64,000 nt of DNA from Neospora caninum Liverpool (Eukaryota; Apicomplexa; Conoidasida; Eucoccidiorida; Sarcocystidae): contig NC_018395.1 of the NCBI RefSeq assembly GCF_000208865.1, positions 527,920 to 591,919 on the forward strand, written 5' to 3'. Shown here one piece after another: positions 1 through 12,900 of this stretch; positions within the stretch are counted from its first letter, which is position 1, and each line of letters starts with the position of its first letter. A program made the position numbers and the translations under genes. The notes beneath the pieces were generated by a model, which was given only the letters and a program-made list of their open reading frames with translations, ran no database searches and was not told the origin of the DNA.

Positions 1-1194
1 AAGCCGTCTCAAGGGGAACCAGCAAAGGCAAAAAGGAAAAGGAAGGCAGTGCAGCCAGACAGAGAAGTCCTGCTAACCCAGAACGTACTGGAGGGCGCCT
101 CTCCATTTACCGCCAGGCTTTCCTCATTCTCAAGTTTAAACCCAGGCATCTCTCCAGGATGCAACTTCGTTACACTCCACTGCCTCTGAGGGGATCGCTA
201 GCGGATGGACTCAACCACCAAAAGGAGCTCTTTGCTCCTTCGACCTCGGTCTGTCTCTTTGAGGAACCAGAGATGACAGTCACCTCCGGTGTAACGACAG
301 CTGGCGACGCGTGTGCCGTTCCCCTACCTCTGTGGATTTCTCTGTCGCCACTGCGGTCGATCTTCTCGCTCCCCCGTTTCTAGCTAGACCTTCACGTGTG
401 TGTGTGTGTCATCGGCTCTTTGCGACGAAGCAGCAGGCTGCAGCATGGAGGCGCAGATTTGGGTCGAGGCGTGCCATGGATTTTCCTCGTTTTGTCTCGG
501 ACAGGCTACCTAAAAGCGACATCATCCCCGGGTCTTCCCACTAGGACTCGGCGCGTTTTGAGGTGGCAAAACTGTGCAGTGTGTCTTGCTGCACACGTGT
601 GCCGCTCAACCGCCGCCACCCTCCTCCCGTTGTTGCATGCGCCCGGCCCGAAGCGGCGAGGGGGTGAACTTTGCGACGGAAAAACCGTACAAGGAGGGTC
701 ACTCAGCAATCAAAGCATTCTGGAATTGGCGAGAAACAGCAAACACACACTGAAGCCTGGACCAACAAACGGATATGACCGACCGCCCGCGAACCGGAAC
801 CGCGCTGCAGCCCCCCTCTATGTGGAAGGCTTCGTGGTAGTGTGTTGCCACCATCCTCGCTGGACGGAAAGTGTGCTTTTTCTTGAACGTTTCTCGGTCT
901 TATCGTCTGAAGCGAGGGGAGTTCCTCCTCTACGCAACGGTTCTCCTGTGTGCTGCGGGACAACACTTCCCTCTCCTCTCCCGTTGCCCCTCCCGTGTCC
1001 TCTCTCTGCCGCTCGCGCTCGTCGGTTTCCTGAACACACGCTCCCTTCCAGCCGTTCTTCTCGAGTCTTCCGCTGTCCACGCGTCCCCTCCCTTTGGCCT
1101 CGTGCTCTGGCGCTTTGCTTCCTTCCTCGTCCTGTTTTTCGCCGGCATGCCGCTCGCGCCGAGTGCGAGTTCTCGCGTAGTTGAAGGCGCAGCG
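1..1194. other. Upstream region of the NAA40 gene, no gene seen
   Basis: I see no supportable coding exon here. Open frames on both strands are short, overlap each other and lack family resemblance. The sequence is GC-rich and becomes strongly pyrimidine-rich on the + strand from about 940 to 1140, as expected for a Toxoplasma-type 5' untranslated region and promoter. A CGTCTCA heptamer near base 5 is the reverse complement of a TGAGACG element, a motif class reported in Toxoplasma promoters. One copy this far upstream is weak evidence. Confidence 0.6.
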
Positions 1195-2367
1195 ATGGCG
1201 GGGGATTCTCGTTGCGCGCCAAAGGCCACCCTGAAGTGTGGAAAGTCGGGGAAGAAACAGGAGAAAGCCAACCGCCGACTGAAGCGCGAGGAGCAGAGAG
1301 CGGCCGCCGCAGCCATTGAACAGACTGTCCGTACAGCCAAGGGTCTGGCCAACTTTTTCGCCCTGGCAACGCCCAACCGGCGTTTCCGCGGAGGCAAAGT
1401 CCCCGCCTCTTCCCAGCAGCCTCGGGCAACGGCTGCCGAGAGACAAGAGTTTGCGATTTACGACAGCCCAGCGACGGCGCTCTTGGCGGCCAATGCCCCC
1501 CTGAGTGACGAAATCTTCAACTTGACGCGCGAAAATATGAAGAACCTGTACAACCAAGTGAACTTCATGGAACAGGGATGGGACGACGACTTCAAGCGCC
1601 GCGAACTCACCCACGAGGACGCGCGCCTCCTCGTCGTTCTGACGGAACCGAACGAGACCAGCGCACCTGGTGAGATCTGGTACCCCGCTTCGCAGCAACC
1701 GCACGAAGTGAAAGAAATTCAATTCACACGCACACTGGGACGCATTCCTCTCAACCATGTTCGACTGGAGCCCTCTGACGATTCAAACAGGAGATGAACC
1801 GCAGAGAAACATATATATATATATATATACGCAGAGGCACCTGCACACTTGCCAATATATATATATATATATATCTTGAGGGAACCACTTGCCACGCTGG
1901 CGTGCTTGAGCTCGCCGCCAACGGTACGTACAGAGGTGCATGCCTGGGTATACATGGACATACACAGAAAACGATATGCATGCATAAGAATATTATTCTG
2001 GCGAGGTATCGTTGGCGTCTGCATTCTGGCCGACTTGACATTTTCGGGGATTTCTGTATGTTCTTTTCAGTTTCGCGGGAGACTGACGACAGCGCCGCGC
2101 TCAAGGATGTTTCCCCGGACCGTCTAGCGGGTTTTCTTCATTACCGCTTCGAGGTTGAAGAAGGGACAGCCGTGGTGTATGTCTACGAACTCCAAATCAA
2201 GGTGAGGCGCAGACCCGTAGCTGCGGAGGGACAGCTCTGCTAAACCGAGCTTGGGATTCAGGGAGACAACCACAGAGAAGTCTCTAGGCACGGTCGAGCA
2301 CTCAGAAAAACGTGCGCTTTCTGACATACCTACATATATATATTAATGTTTATATATATTTTACAGG

Positions 2368-2398
<31 letters not shown>

Positions 2399-2960
2399 TC
2401 ATTTGTCGCTGTATCCCGATGTGTGTGTGTGTAGCGATGGTAGAAGGATTGAGGGTGGAGAGTGTAGCCCCGTTTCGCTAGTTTAGCGGCTTGTTGATTT
2501 CCACACTGTTTTGGCTGTATGCGAGAATTTAGGTTTTCGTTTCTGGGAGACGTTGGTCTTCCGAGTTGTTCACTCTTTCGCTGCCGCGTGTGACTTTCTC
2601 GGGGCGACGCAGGGCGCTTACCAGAACATGACTCTGGGCAGGCGCTTGATGTTGCTTCTGGAGCTGGCCGCGCGGGCCTTCAACAAAGCACACAGTCCTT
2701 TGAAGTTCGACAAGTTGATGTGCACAGTGATCAAGGAGAACGCGGGCGCAGTTCGGTTCTACAAGATCCTCTGCGGGTTTTCGACCGACGAGAGCGACCC
2801 GTCGAACTTTGTCAACGAGAAACTGCAGGAGCAGCTTCTCCACGCGCTGCAAACGAGCGGAAAGGGGAACAGCGCCGCAGCGAAAATGCTCGAGCGTGCA
2901 CAGGAAGAGGAAGAAGAAGACGAAGAATGCGAATACGAAATCCTGAAGAAAAACCTCTGA
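1195..2960 (+). CDS. N-alpha-acetyltransferase 40 (NatD), 3 exons
   Basis: Predicted exons are 1195-1669, 2128-2201 and 2613-2960, giving about 298 residues with phases that agree (GT donors GTGAG; AG acceptors). The product matches NAA40, which acetylates the N-terminal serine of histones H4 and H2A. The basic Lys/Arg-rich N-terminus (residues 10-35) corresponds to the human one. Next come an LTRENMKNLYNQ block aligning with human LTKTNMQTMYEQ, the strand HYRFEVEEG (human HFRFDVECG), VYVYELQI (human LYCYEVQL), and a C-terminal CEYEIL matching human CSYEIL. Exon 3 joins without a gap to the human GNAT core. The ATG at 1195 is chosen because it gives the family-like basic N-terminus and has a purine at -3; an in-frame ATG at 1147 is possible. 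One oddity is that the acetyl-CoA loop reads QNMTLG where human has RRKGLG, so the first glycine is lost. An acidic run precedes the C-terminus. The family call is secure; splice sites are inferred. Confidence 0.9.
1811..2394. repeat. (TA)n microsatellites in NAA40 introns
   Basis: Three dinucleotide tracts lie in introns 1 and 2, at about 1811-1829, 1855-1874 and 2369-2394. They are typical of introns in this genome and mark these segments as non-coding. Apparent Ile-Tyr repeats in all frames here are artefacts of the repeat. Confidence 0.9.
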
Positions 2961-3469
2961 TTGCGCGCATGCAAACGTGAACCGACGCGCATATCGTGTC
3001 CTCGGCACGCAGATGTGCATGCAAATGCAAATGGTGGGGCGCGATCACATACGCGCATATATATATACATACTTCTATACATATATATATTTATATATAT
3101 TTATGTATATTTATGTATAAGTATGCAAATGTAGAGAGGGCTGTAGTTGTGAGTCGTGTGTAGCTGCGAGTGGACGTGGCTGATTCTGTCTGACCTAAGG
3201 ATGCGGCCGCTTCTGCTGACCACAGGCGCTGCTGTTTCTGTAGGGTTTGCGTGAAGGGGGCAAATGTCTCTGGAGGATCGGCTTTTTGTTTTTCACTCGT
3301 TGGCATGTGCTGCGACGCTTTCCGTGCTGAAAAAGTCTCAAGACGTGCGCTTCAACTGGCCGCGGTAGTGCCCGCTGCTCCTCGCGGAATTCTGAACGAG
3401 CGAGGTGGATCTCATTGCTGACGATCGATATGCAGCTATTGCCACTGTGTACGCTGGATGGTTGACGTA

Positions 3470-3513
<44 letters not shown>

Positions 3514-4916
3514 TCGTGAAGCACACGTCTACGATACATGTAGGTGAAACGTGTGGGATGCATATATACATATATATTAGGTACATACGTATATCTGGGA
3601 AGATGGAAATAGGTATTCATCTGGGAAAGTTTGGAGCGGGGCGGTTTTTAGGTGTGGGATTTGCATGGACAGCGTTTGGCATGCACCGTTTCTGCATGTG
3701 CCTTTGTTGACTTGGCGAGGTCCCATGCGAGTTTGGGGAAGGCGCTGAGATCTTTCTGTGGACGTTGTTTGCTCTGTTCTTGGCCGCATGTTACGAGAGA
3801 ACCCCATGAACAGTCGCATGTTTGTAAATCTCGACGTCGCATCCACATGTCTTCGCATTCGTGTGTATTTAGAGAAGCTGACGCGGTATTTCTCAGAGGT
3901 GAGCAACTTAGCTTTTCCACATCACCCCCTTGCTGCGAAATGGAGCGATTGCGGAGAGCGCGGCTGTAGAAAGTCCCTGTCGCGACAGCAAAATCGTAAG
4001 CGCGCCTGCACTGTTCTCAACCCTGTGTCGGTCAGGGTGTCGCGTTCGTGTGTTCGCTCCCACGAGTCGACTAAAGAGACACGCGACCCTAAACTCGTCA
4101 TGCAAGACAGAACTTGAGCTCTAATAATCTTCATATCCATATATATCCGTGTATGCGTAGTAGGAAATGTGGGGTGTTTCGTTTGGTCGAGTCACACAAA
4201 GCTGAGAAATATACGGCGCCACTGTCGAACTGCCGGAGGCGTGGACAGGGCCCGCAGTTCCTCGCATCTCGCGCATCTTTGGTTCCTTTCGAAAGGCGCA
4301 ACATTTTGGCAGGATCGAAACGTGCACTTTGCATGCGGTCAGTCGCTCGGTCTGTCACTGGACAGGAAGGGAAGGCCAGCATGGAGGTGACGGAAGAGAG
4401 TAAATGCCCCTCACGGGCAGAAGGTTGGTGTGACGTCACCCTTAAAAACGGTGAGATTTGCTTTTGCCCCAAAATCTACTTTCCGCCTGGATCGCGGCAT
4501 AGACCCCAGACTGCCTTTTACTATTCACCGCCGAGACGGCGGGGTGAATGCACCACTGGGAGCGGGATAATGCGTCCTAACATCGTCGCCGGCGCTGAGC
4601 AACGCCGTGTGGACGCTCGCCTTCCGAAACGACGCACGCGCTCTCACCAGCTTCGTTTCGCCAAAAAACCCCTAAACCTAGACGGCGGGTCGAGTGTCTC
4701 ATCTCGGCAAATAACGCAGGGCGCTACAGCCCCGTTGTACACCCAAGCAGTGCGATGTGCACATACATCTGCGCCTCTGGTCCAGAAAAGCTACATGCGG
4801 GGGGCCATGGGATAAAAAGCTCTATGCTGGCCTGTGCCTTCTCCGCCCTTGAGGCTCTGTGCACGCCTCAAAGACGCGTTCGGTGGCAGGTCGAGCGCTG
4901 CGCAGTTTTTGTCTCC
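2961..4916. other. Intergenic region between NAA40 and BolA2 (convergent), no gene seen
   Basis: The 3' ends of NAA40 (+) and the BolA-like gene (-) face each other across this stretch. It holds (TA)n tracts (about 3057-3115 and 3468-3514) and otherwise mixed sequence. The longest open frame, on the + strand at 4114-4815, has no recognisable domain, and its composition is not gene-like. I see no RNA gene. Confidence 0.6.
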
Positions 4917-5186
4917 TCACTGCGGTCGTTTCGTTGTCCACTCCTCCGGCGTGTGACACTGTATCGAGAAGGCGTGAATGCTCGGAAGTTCGTCCTTCAG
5001 AGCCTCGTTGACCATCCTGTGGCGCTGGAGGAGTTTCTTGCCGTCAAAGGCCTCGCTCACAATCACGCAGTCGAACGCTGCACCACAGCCGCAGCTCTTG
5101 TCCTCGAGTTTGAGCAGCGCCGGAGAGAGCGCCTGCTGAAGCTTCGCCTCCACGACAGCTTGCTGGACGCCGGAAGCCGATGCCAT
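4917..5186 (-). CDS. BolA-like protein 2
   Basis: A single exon encodes 89 residues, close to the 86 of human BOLA2. BolA2 proteins bind monothiol glutaredoxins and carry a bridging [2Fe-2S] cluster, serving cytosolic iron-sulfur trafficking and iron sensing. The BolA core is plain: FDCVIVSEAFDGK (residues 38-50; human FRVLVVSAKFEGK), the signature LLQRHRMVN (52-60; human LLQRHRLVN), then ELPSIHAF (66-73; human ELPHIHAF) and TPEEW (79-83; human TPDQW). Cys32 and Cys34 lie where the human cluster-ligand cysteine sits, and His71 is the invariant histidine ligand, so the protein looks functional. The ATG at 5186 is chosen because it gives a family-length protein; the frame stays open upstream without family similarity. 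There is no targeting peptide, which fits the cytosolic form rather than BOLA1/3. Confidence 0.95.
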   Translation of the reverse strand: MASASGVQQAVVEAKLQQALSPALLKLEDKSCGCGAAFDCVIVSEAFDGKKLLQRHRMVNEALKDELPSIHAFSIQCHTPEEWTTKRPQ

Positions 5187-6918
5187 GGTGCGGCCAAGAG
5201 AGAAAAATGGGCGAGGGGAAAAAAAACGGATCATGTACTCCACCAAAGAACGCTCTATGCCTGACGAAAGGGACGAAAACGCACAGATCCGAGGCCTGCG
5301 GCTGCCTCGCAGCGCCACGCAGTCCGGGCCAACCTCCGTGGCACAGAAATCCCACACTCGCAACTCCGCCCGCCGTCCACAGCCGGAATTCCGGAATTCC
5401 ACCAAACACTCACTCGAGCGCCTGCTTTCTCCCGCGTGCCAAGATCCGCCCCGCTCTCGGGCGCGACAGCAAGGCGCGCCTTTCTCGGGCCTTAGAAACT
5501 TGCATGCAGCGACACCAAGTCAACCGCACAGGGATACGCGGCAGCGTGACGAAAAGGGATTCAATTTCGCCGGCAATGTGTGCTTGAAAGTTGAAAGTGA
5601 GCAAAGGGGGAAATCTGAGGGCGAACACCACATGCGCTGACGCCGCACAGGCCGCTTTCCTCTGTGCGCGCGAGGAGCTGGCGAGCTCGACACTCACCGA
5701 CAAAATACTCGCTAGCGCGATCCCTTGCTGTTCTCTCGCCACAGAAGTCGCAAGGGCCCCGCCTTTCAGCCGATAGAAAGCCGAGCCGTCGAGGTTCCTT
5801 TGGAAAACCGTGACTAGGCGTTTTGCGAGCAAATTTAGTCCCAGCGGAAACCAGATTTTTGCCGCTCAGCTTTTCCGCTCTTGCTGCGACACGACAGGCT
5901 CACCGCCGGTGCATGCAGTTCCACGCACACAGCACGCGCCTCCGGAGTCACAAGACACTAGAAGGAGGGCGACCGTGTGGATGCCCGCCGCGACCGAGGA
6001 CACCAAGAAGGAAAACGTCACTTCCGGCGCATCAGTGTCTCGAAAAAACAGACGAAACAGGAAACGAAACGCGCCCGGACCCGAGGAAAAGACGCAGACC
6101 CTGAACTGGGCAGCAGCGAGCCTGCACAGAAACTTCGCGTCCATGTATCGACGCGAGACTTACACTTGATGCCCGACAAATATAAATATATATATATATA
6201 TTATTTATATATATTCATTATATATAGATATTTATAGGAACACATAGAGAGTGAACCTGAGTGAGTTGTTGCGGTTATTCCCAGTCGACTTTGAGCTTGA
6301 GAGGTCTATCGTGTGAAGAACCTCCTTCTTTGTCGCTTGACTGCGCAAAGAAGGCTCAGCCTTCTTTCAGGGATCCCAGCCAACCTGCCTTTCTCGTCTG
6401 GGATCCTCTTTGTCCGTAGACTTTTCACAAAAGGTGTCGATCCCTTCTCTCGAGTGTGTAATCTCTTCCCCGTCTTCTCTTCCGTCTTTCGCTCGTCCAT
6501 TTTGTATTGACCTCCCCGTCGCTTCTTGGCGCGTTCTTTCTTCGCGTTTCCCGAGATTCTCCTTCCCTTCTCCATGGTGAACTCCACAGCGTCTCCCGGC
6601 TTCTGCGCGGTGCTTGGAGGGCGTTTCTGGCCCATCTTTTGCTGGTCCGGTGTCGGCATTCAATCGCTCTCCTCGCTCTTTTCCCGCTGTTCGAATGACC
6701 GAGAGTTTCTCGCTGCGTTCTCCTCGGCGACTCGAAGCGAGCGAGACAACATCCACTTACAATGTGATAACGAGAGACAGCCACAGTGAAGAGATGTGCC
6801 CAAAAGAGTGCCTCCGCTCCGTCAAGCAGAGGCGACGATGTAAATCGCCACCCTCGTCTTTCCCACTGACTGTCCGCACACCAAACACAGAATCTCGACA
6901 TCCCCACGAGACACAAGC
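5187..6918. other. Divergent spacer between BolA2 and the helicase gene
   Basis: This 1.7-kb stretch separates the 5' ends of the BolA2 gene (-) and the helicase gene (+) and should contain both promoters. I find no convincing coding exon. An open - strand frame at 5410-5832 (about 140 codons) could be an upstream BolA exon or nothing. A TA-rich patch occurs at about 6179-6240. Pyrimidine-rich + strand sequence from 6300 to 6700 fits the leader of the helicase gene. Confidence 0.5.
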
Positions 6919-9900
6919 ATGCAGGCATCCCCCCCTCGCCGTTCTTCCTCACGCTCTGTGTCTTTGCTCGCTCCTTCCCTAGCTGCGCATGCAAACGGTC
7001 GGACGACGAGTGTCTCCTCTGCGGGGGCGTCCTCGCGCTCCGCAGGCCCTCGGGAGACTCCGACGCCGAGATGGCGCGAGAGGCACGGAGACAGGAAGGT
7101 CGGACCGGCGCGACAGAAACGAGGAAGAGCGGAGAGAGAGGAGAAGACGAAGAACAAACTCGAGCAGCAAGCCGTTCTCCGGCTGCTCCCTCGGGCTGGC
7201 GGGCACGCCGAGAGTCGCGGAAAGAAGAAGCGAGGCCTTGCGCTCCACCGCGATCTGCTGCGACAGGTCCAGGCAGAGAAGGAAGCTGCCAAACGCCCCA
7301 AGAGACGCTTGGCTGTCTGGCGTTCACGCCCGGCGAGCTGGCTCTTGACCGCATCGTCTAACCACGAAGCAGCCTCCGCGAGTCGCGAGCTCGTCTACGT
7401 CTCCATCAGTGGAGCTGTCATCCCGCCGCCGCTCTGTTTTCGAGTTGCGAAGGAGGAGAAGCGCCTGCTGAAGGCCTACGGCATCACAGGTACGAGCCGG
7501 AAGAGAGCGAGGAGGCGTCTCTCCGGGAGAAGAAGGGACCGCGGAAACACCCCCGACAACACACAGAGTCTCTGGACAGGGCGCGCCCTGAAAACTCACG
7601 TTTTGGGACTTGGCCGCTCGGCGGAAATCTCGCTGTTCGCTGACGCTCCCCTTTCCGTTCCTCCCTTACTCGTCCCTTTTCTCCTCTTTTCTGTCTCCTC
7701 ACCTTGCCGCTTCTTGTGCTTTTGCTCGCTCAACCCCCCCTTTCTCCTCTTTCCCTTTTCCCCTCTGTTGCTGCGCTTTCTTCGGGGTGTCTCTATATGT
7801 CCTCGCAGATCTCTCGTTTTCATTTGTCTTTTTCTGTCTCTGTGCCTTTTCCGCAGATCGCCCTGACTGCTCCAGCGCCATCTGGTACCCAGACAGGCTT
7901 CCGCTGTACAGACGCCTGCGCCTTCAGGCGTCGTCTTGTGCAGAGGCGGAAGGGCGTGTTTCTATTCCCGAAACGCCTCGGCCTGCGCGCGCTACCGCAT
8001 CTTTCGCCTCAGAGCGTCCATCGGCCTCGGCCTCGCCCCCGAGCTCGGACGCATGCAGTTTCGCTTTCTGGTGCTTGCCACCGTCTCTCATCGAAGCCCT
8101 CGCGATCCGCGGGATTACCCGTCTCTACTCCTGGCAGGCAGAATGCCTGTTGCGCGCTCTTCCGTTCTTCGCAAGACCGACTTGTCGACCGCCCCGTGCA
8201 CCGCCTTCCTCCCTTTCCGTCCCACCTGCAGCTTCGCCGTCTTCGTCTGTCGCCGAGACGTTCGCCAAGCTTGGTCCTGGTCGCGACAGGAAGCGAGGCA
8301 GATGCGCAGAAGAGGACACAGATGGGGACAGCGAGGCGGAAGGAGCAAGCAACGAAGACAAGAGAAGGCGCGAAGTTCGGGAGGCCCAGGAGGAAAGAGA
8401 GGAACGCCCGACACCAAGCCGCCTCGGAAGCCGGAAACGGGACGACGGCGAAAGTGAGGACGAAATCCCTTCCTGTCGTTCCTCGCCTTCCACTGCCGAG
8501 ACGGTTCTTGCAGATGACGAGGTCATCGACGAGGCAGACGGGGAAGGCGAACGGGAAGACGAAACGGAAGAACAAACGACAAACGACGAAGCAGGGAGCG
8601 GCGAGGAAGTGGCGGACGAACACGCGGACGAAGGAGAGGAAGCGCTCTACTCTTTCAACAGACAAACAGAGACGCCAACAGAGGGCTGTCTCACCGGACG
8701 GTCTCTGGTTTACTGTGCACCTACATCTGGAGGGAAGTCTCTGGTAGCAGATCTGATAATGGTTCTTCGGTGTCTCTTTGCTGGCAAGCGGTGTATGTAC
8801 ATCGTTCCTCACGTCTCCCTTTGCCGCGAAAAGTCCGACTTCCTCCACAACCTTCTTTTTCCGTCCCTCTGTCTCCGCGTCCAGGCCTTCAATGCCTCGG
8901 CTGGTGAGCGAGGGCGAATGGCCGTGCGAGAAGAAGGGGCTGGGGCAGAAGAGACGAGGAACAGGGTCACACACCCAGGCGACCCACACGGGAGACAGAG
9001 ACTGTGAACAACCGGCCGTCGTTCGCGCACATCTCTCTGTCCCTTCCCGGCGCTCGCGTTCTCTCCCTTCGTTTCTCTCCCTCTGTTGTTTCTTCCCTCC
9101 AACTCCCTCAACTCTCTACCTCCCTGTAGATACAACGCAGGAGAACCGCCGCCTTCTTCTCCGTTAGAATGGCCTTGGACGAACAACGCGGCTCGCTTGC
9201 CTCGCTCCCTCTTCGCGTGCGAGACGAAGGCGCATTGCATGCCGCGCTTCAGTTTCTCTCCGTGTGTCTCTTCCCGCAGCATCTGCTTCCAGTTGGTTTT
9301 CCGGCATCGACATCGCCGTCTGCACTCTCGAACAGGCCAACAACATCCTCAACCGGTCGGAGAAGAAACTCACGCAGATGCACGAGCTTCGACACGCAAA
9401 TGCAGCTGCCTCGGCGGAGTCTGTTTTTTCCTCCATGCTGACGAATCGAGGCAAACAGCATATCTACTCACAGCTACGCTGGCGACTTAGATGTAGTTGG
9501 TCACCCTTTGCATGACATACACGTCCAGGCTTCTTTTATTCCTTTATCTATATGTGTACATACATGTCGATATATATATATATATATATATATACATACT
9601 TCTATCTACACATATGCGTATATATATGTATATCTGGATACATATGGATGTATATATATGTATATAGATGTATGTATGTATGTATGCATACAGCATATAC
9701 ATGTCTACATATATTGATATGTGCAAGCCCGTGCTGGGCAGTTAAGGCCCCGGCCGCCCTGTCTCTGTTTTTGTTTTATATCCGGCACCAACGCACCCGT
9801 GATTGTAGACATGCATAGAAAAAAACGTGTCTGTTTTTTGTCACTCGTGTCTTTTTCGCAGACTGCTCCAGGACGCAGGCCCGATCGCTCGCGCGCACCG

Positions 9901-12900
9901 TGGGTGTTTTGCGCGCCTTCTCGAGGAGACGGAACAGGCGTGTCGGAGAATGCAGTCTCCACAGACAGCCGAGCGTCCGCCCGAAGGCGACGAAGCCGCT
10001 AAAGCACTCAGTCGCCACTTCGCGTCGCTCTCGGGCCTTCTCCTTCAGGACATTGGCGTCGTTGTCGTGGACGAGTTCCACACGCTCGGCGAGAAAGCGA
10101 GGGGTCACCTAGTCGAGCTCGTGTTGATGAAGATCCAGTTCCTCAACCGGTTTCTTCTCCAAAACATTCAAGTCGTCGCCATGTCCGCGACGCTTCCCAA
10201 TGCTCACGAGGTAGGCGAAAAGACTCACATGCATCCCCCAGGTTGGGTGTATAGACACGGGGAGCACCGCGATGTGCCTGCAGACGCAGTCCAAATAGGC
10301 ACATATGGTTGGGCGTCCGCCTCTCACAAGGCATTTGGTAGAAGATAGTTCACATCCTACATTCCGATAACACCGTGTACATATATGTATCTATATGTGA
10401 ATAAACATGTATGTGGATATATATGCATGTGCATGTATTACGTGTATATATATATATATATATATACATGTATTTCTGTGTACGTGTACGTGCACATGGT
10501 TAAGAGCCAAGGAGCATCAGGATTTGGCTTGTTGTCTACTGGACTCGGAGAGAGTCGAGAGGTGGGGCGGAAAAGCGGGAAGGCGAAGAGAAAAGATCGA
10601 TTAAGAAGCCTTTCCGATAGGCAGGCAGAGAATGAGAAAAGAGGCGTCCTGCCCATGGCGCTTTTCTCTCAGTTCTCCGCATTCAACAGGGACACTTCGC
10701 GGCCGTGTCGACTGGTCACGTGTGCGACAGTAAAGAAGGAAGCAGAAAAACGCAAAAGAGAAGACCCGAGACGGGTGATCCTTTTACCCCTGTATTTGGC
10801 TGACTACACACAACCAATGTGCGAAGGATATTGTGGCGTCGTTTCTCTTCTCTTTTTGTTCTTCCCCTATCTCCTCTCTTCTCTCTGCCGTCTCGTCTAC
10901 TTCCTGTTTTCTCTTCTTCCGCTTCTCTCTTCTTTCGCCCTTCTCTCTTTTCTCCTTCCTTTCGCCTTCTTCTCTTCTTCGTCTCTCCTCCTTTTCTGCT
11001 CCTTTTCATCGCTCCTTCTCTCCTCTCCTCTCCTTCGCCTTTCCTGTCCGTCTCGCAGCTGGCTGAGTGGCTGAACGCCGAGATTTTCACGACGGCTCTC
11101 CGCCCCCTGCCTCTCGACTATTTCCTCAAATGCGAAGGCGCGGTGAGATCGCTTCCTCTTCTCTCTCAGCTGATCACATCCACAGACACCGGACTTCTTC
11201 CATCATCTCAAGTCGCGCACTGACCCAGTCGCTCAGCGGAGAGACGCTGAGTGTATCTTGCGCTTCTTACAGTCACACCACCCATACAAAGCGGACGCGC
11301 GGATGAAACACGATTCGTGGCAGGCGTATCTCGGCACGCAAACACACCTGACATCCATATGTATATATATATATATATGGAATGCATCTCTCCAGATGTA
11401 TATATATATATATATAGCTGTTGAGACAATCGCACGCATATATGTATATGTGAATATATATACATATATATGTACATATATATATATATATATATACATA
11501 TGGAATGCATCTCTCTAGATGTATATATATAGCTGTTGAGACAATCGCACGCATATATGTATATGTGAATATATATACATATATATGTACATATATATAT
11601 ATATATATATATATGTAAACGTAGCTGTCGGTGTGTGTATCTGATAGGAACGAGCTGGGTCAACGCGTGAAACTGTTTTGTGTTCACCGAGCACAGTGGC
11701 AACTCCCAGCTCCCTGGTTCGCTCTTCTCGCCTTACTCGTGTGCTTGACCCTGCCTCTATGCAGAGGGCATTAAGCAAAATGCTTTGGGCAGTCATCGCT
11801 CGACACCCTCCGCAAAAACCACGACTCACGCCTGCGTCTGACAGGAGTCTGCGTTTTGTTCTGTGTCCTCGGTGCTTTCCCTTGGTTTGTTTTGTAGGTT
11901 TACCGCTCAGCTGTGACCTACCTTCCTGTTCTTGCCTCCTCCGACTCCTCACCTGCTTCTGGTATCTCCTCTTCCGCTTCTCCCTCTTCTTCCTCTTTGT
12001 CTTCTTTGCCCTCTTCGTCGTCTACTTCTTCCTCTCCTTCCGTTTCTTCTTCCGCTTTTTCGTTGCCTTCTGCGGGGTGTCCTCGAGCTCTCTCCTGTCG
12101 TCCCCAACTGGTTCGCCGCCTTCCCGAGTCGCGCCGGACGGTTTCCACGGTGCTTCTGAGTGCCGGGGCTGCCGCCGTCTCGGCGCTGTCTCTGGCCGTG
12201 TCCACGCTACTATCTGAAGGCGCGAGTTTGCATCTCCTCACTCAGGATGTCGTGGCGAGACGCGCGGTACAGATTGTAAGGACATCGCGAGAAAACGAGG
12301 GGAGGAAAGTCGCAGAATCTGGAAAAACGCAAACCCCTCAAACACCAAGCCGACGGCCTGGCAGCGGACAGCAGGGGGGGGAAGGCACAGACGCAGGGAC
12401 AGTGATCGCCAACGGAGGAGAAGAGAGGCATGGGGAACAGCACCAGGGAAGAAAAGATCTGAGAAGAATGGAAGGACCGAGTGGGAATGAAACGTCTCGT
12501 CAGACGTCGGGTGACCCTCGAGAGACGGACGGAACCTCTTCGTCCTCGCATCCGTCTCTTCGATCCCCTTCGCCTTCCTCGTCTTCCTCTACTTTTTCCT
12601 CGTGTTCCTCCACTTTTTCCTCTTCTTCCTCTTCAGCGTCGACTGCTTCTTCGTCAGCTCCTGTCTTAGCTGGGCCAGGAAAAGGGAGACTTCTCATCGA
12701 TGAGGATCACCTGGGATACCTCGTGTGGGAATCGGTCAGAGAAGCGAAGTCTGTGATTGTTTTCTGCGCCACCAAGGCGTGGTGCGGTCGATCGGCAGGC
12801 TTCCTCGCAAGGTAACGAGGCCAAACGGAGCAGAGGATTACGCGAAGAAACCTCAAAAACGAAGAAACGCAACGACAAGCGAAAATGTTGATCCAGTTTA

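Noticed and set aside
4666..4681. CCCTAAACCTA, resembling the CCCTAAA telomere repeat
   Set aside because: There is less than two repeat units and no array, so it is probably chance.
4114..4815. Possible + strand gene opposite the BolA2 3' region
   Set aside because: No domain or consistent splicing is seen; it sits where the BolA2 3' untranslated region is expected.
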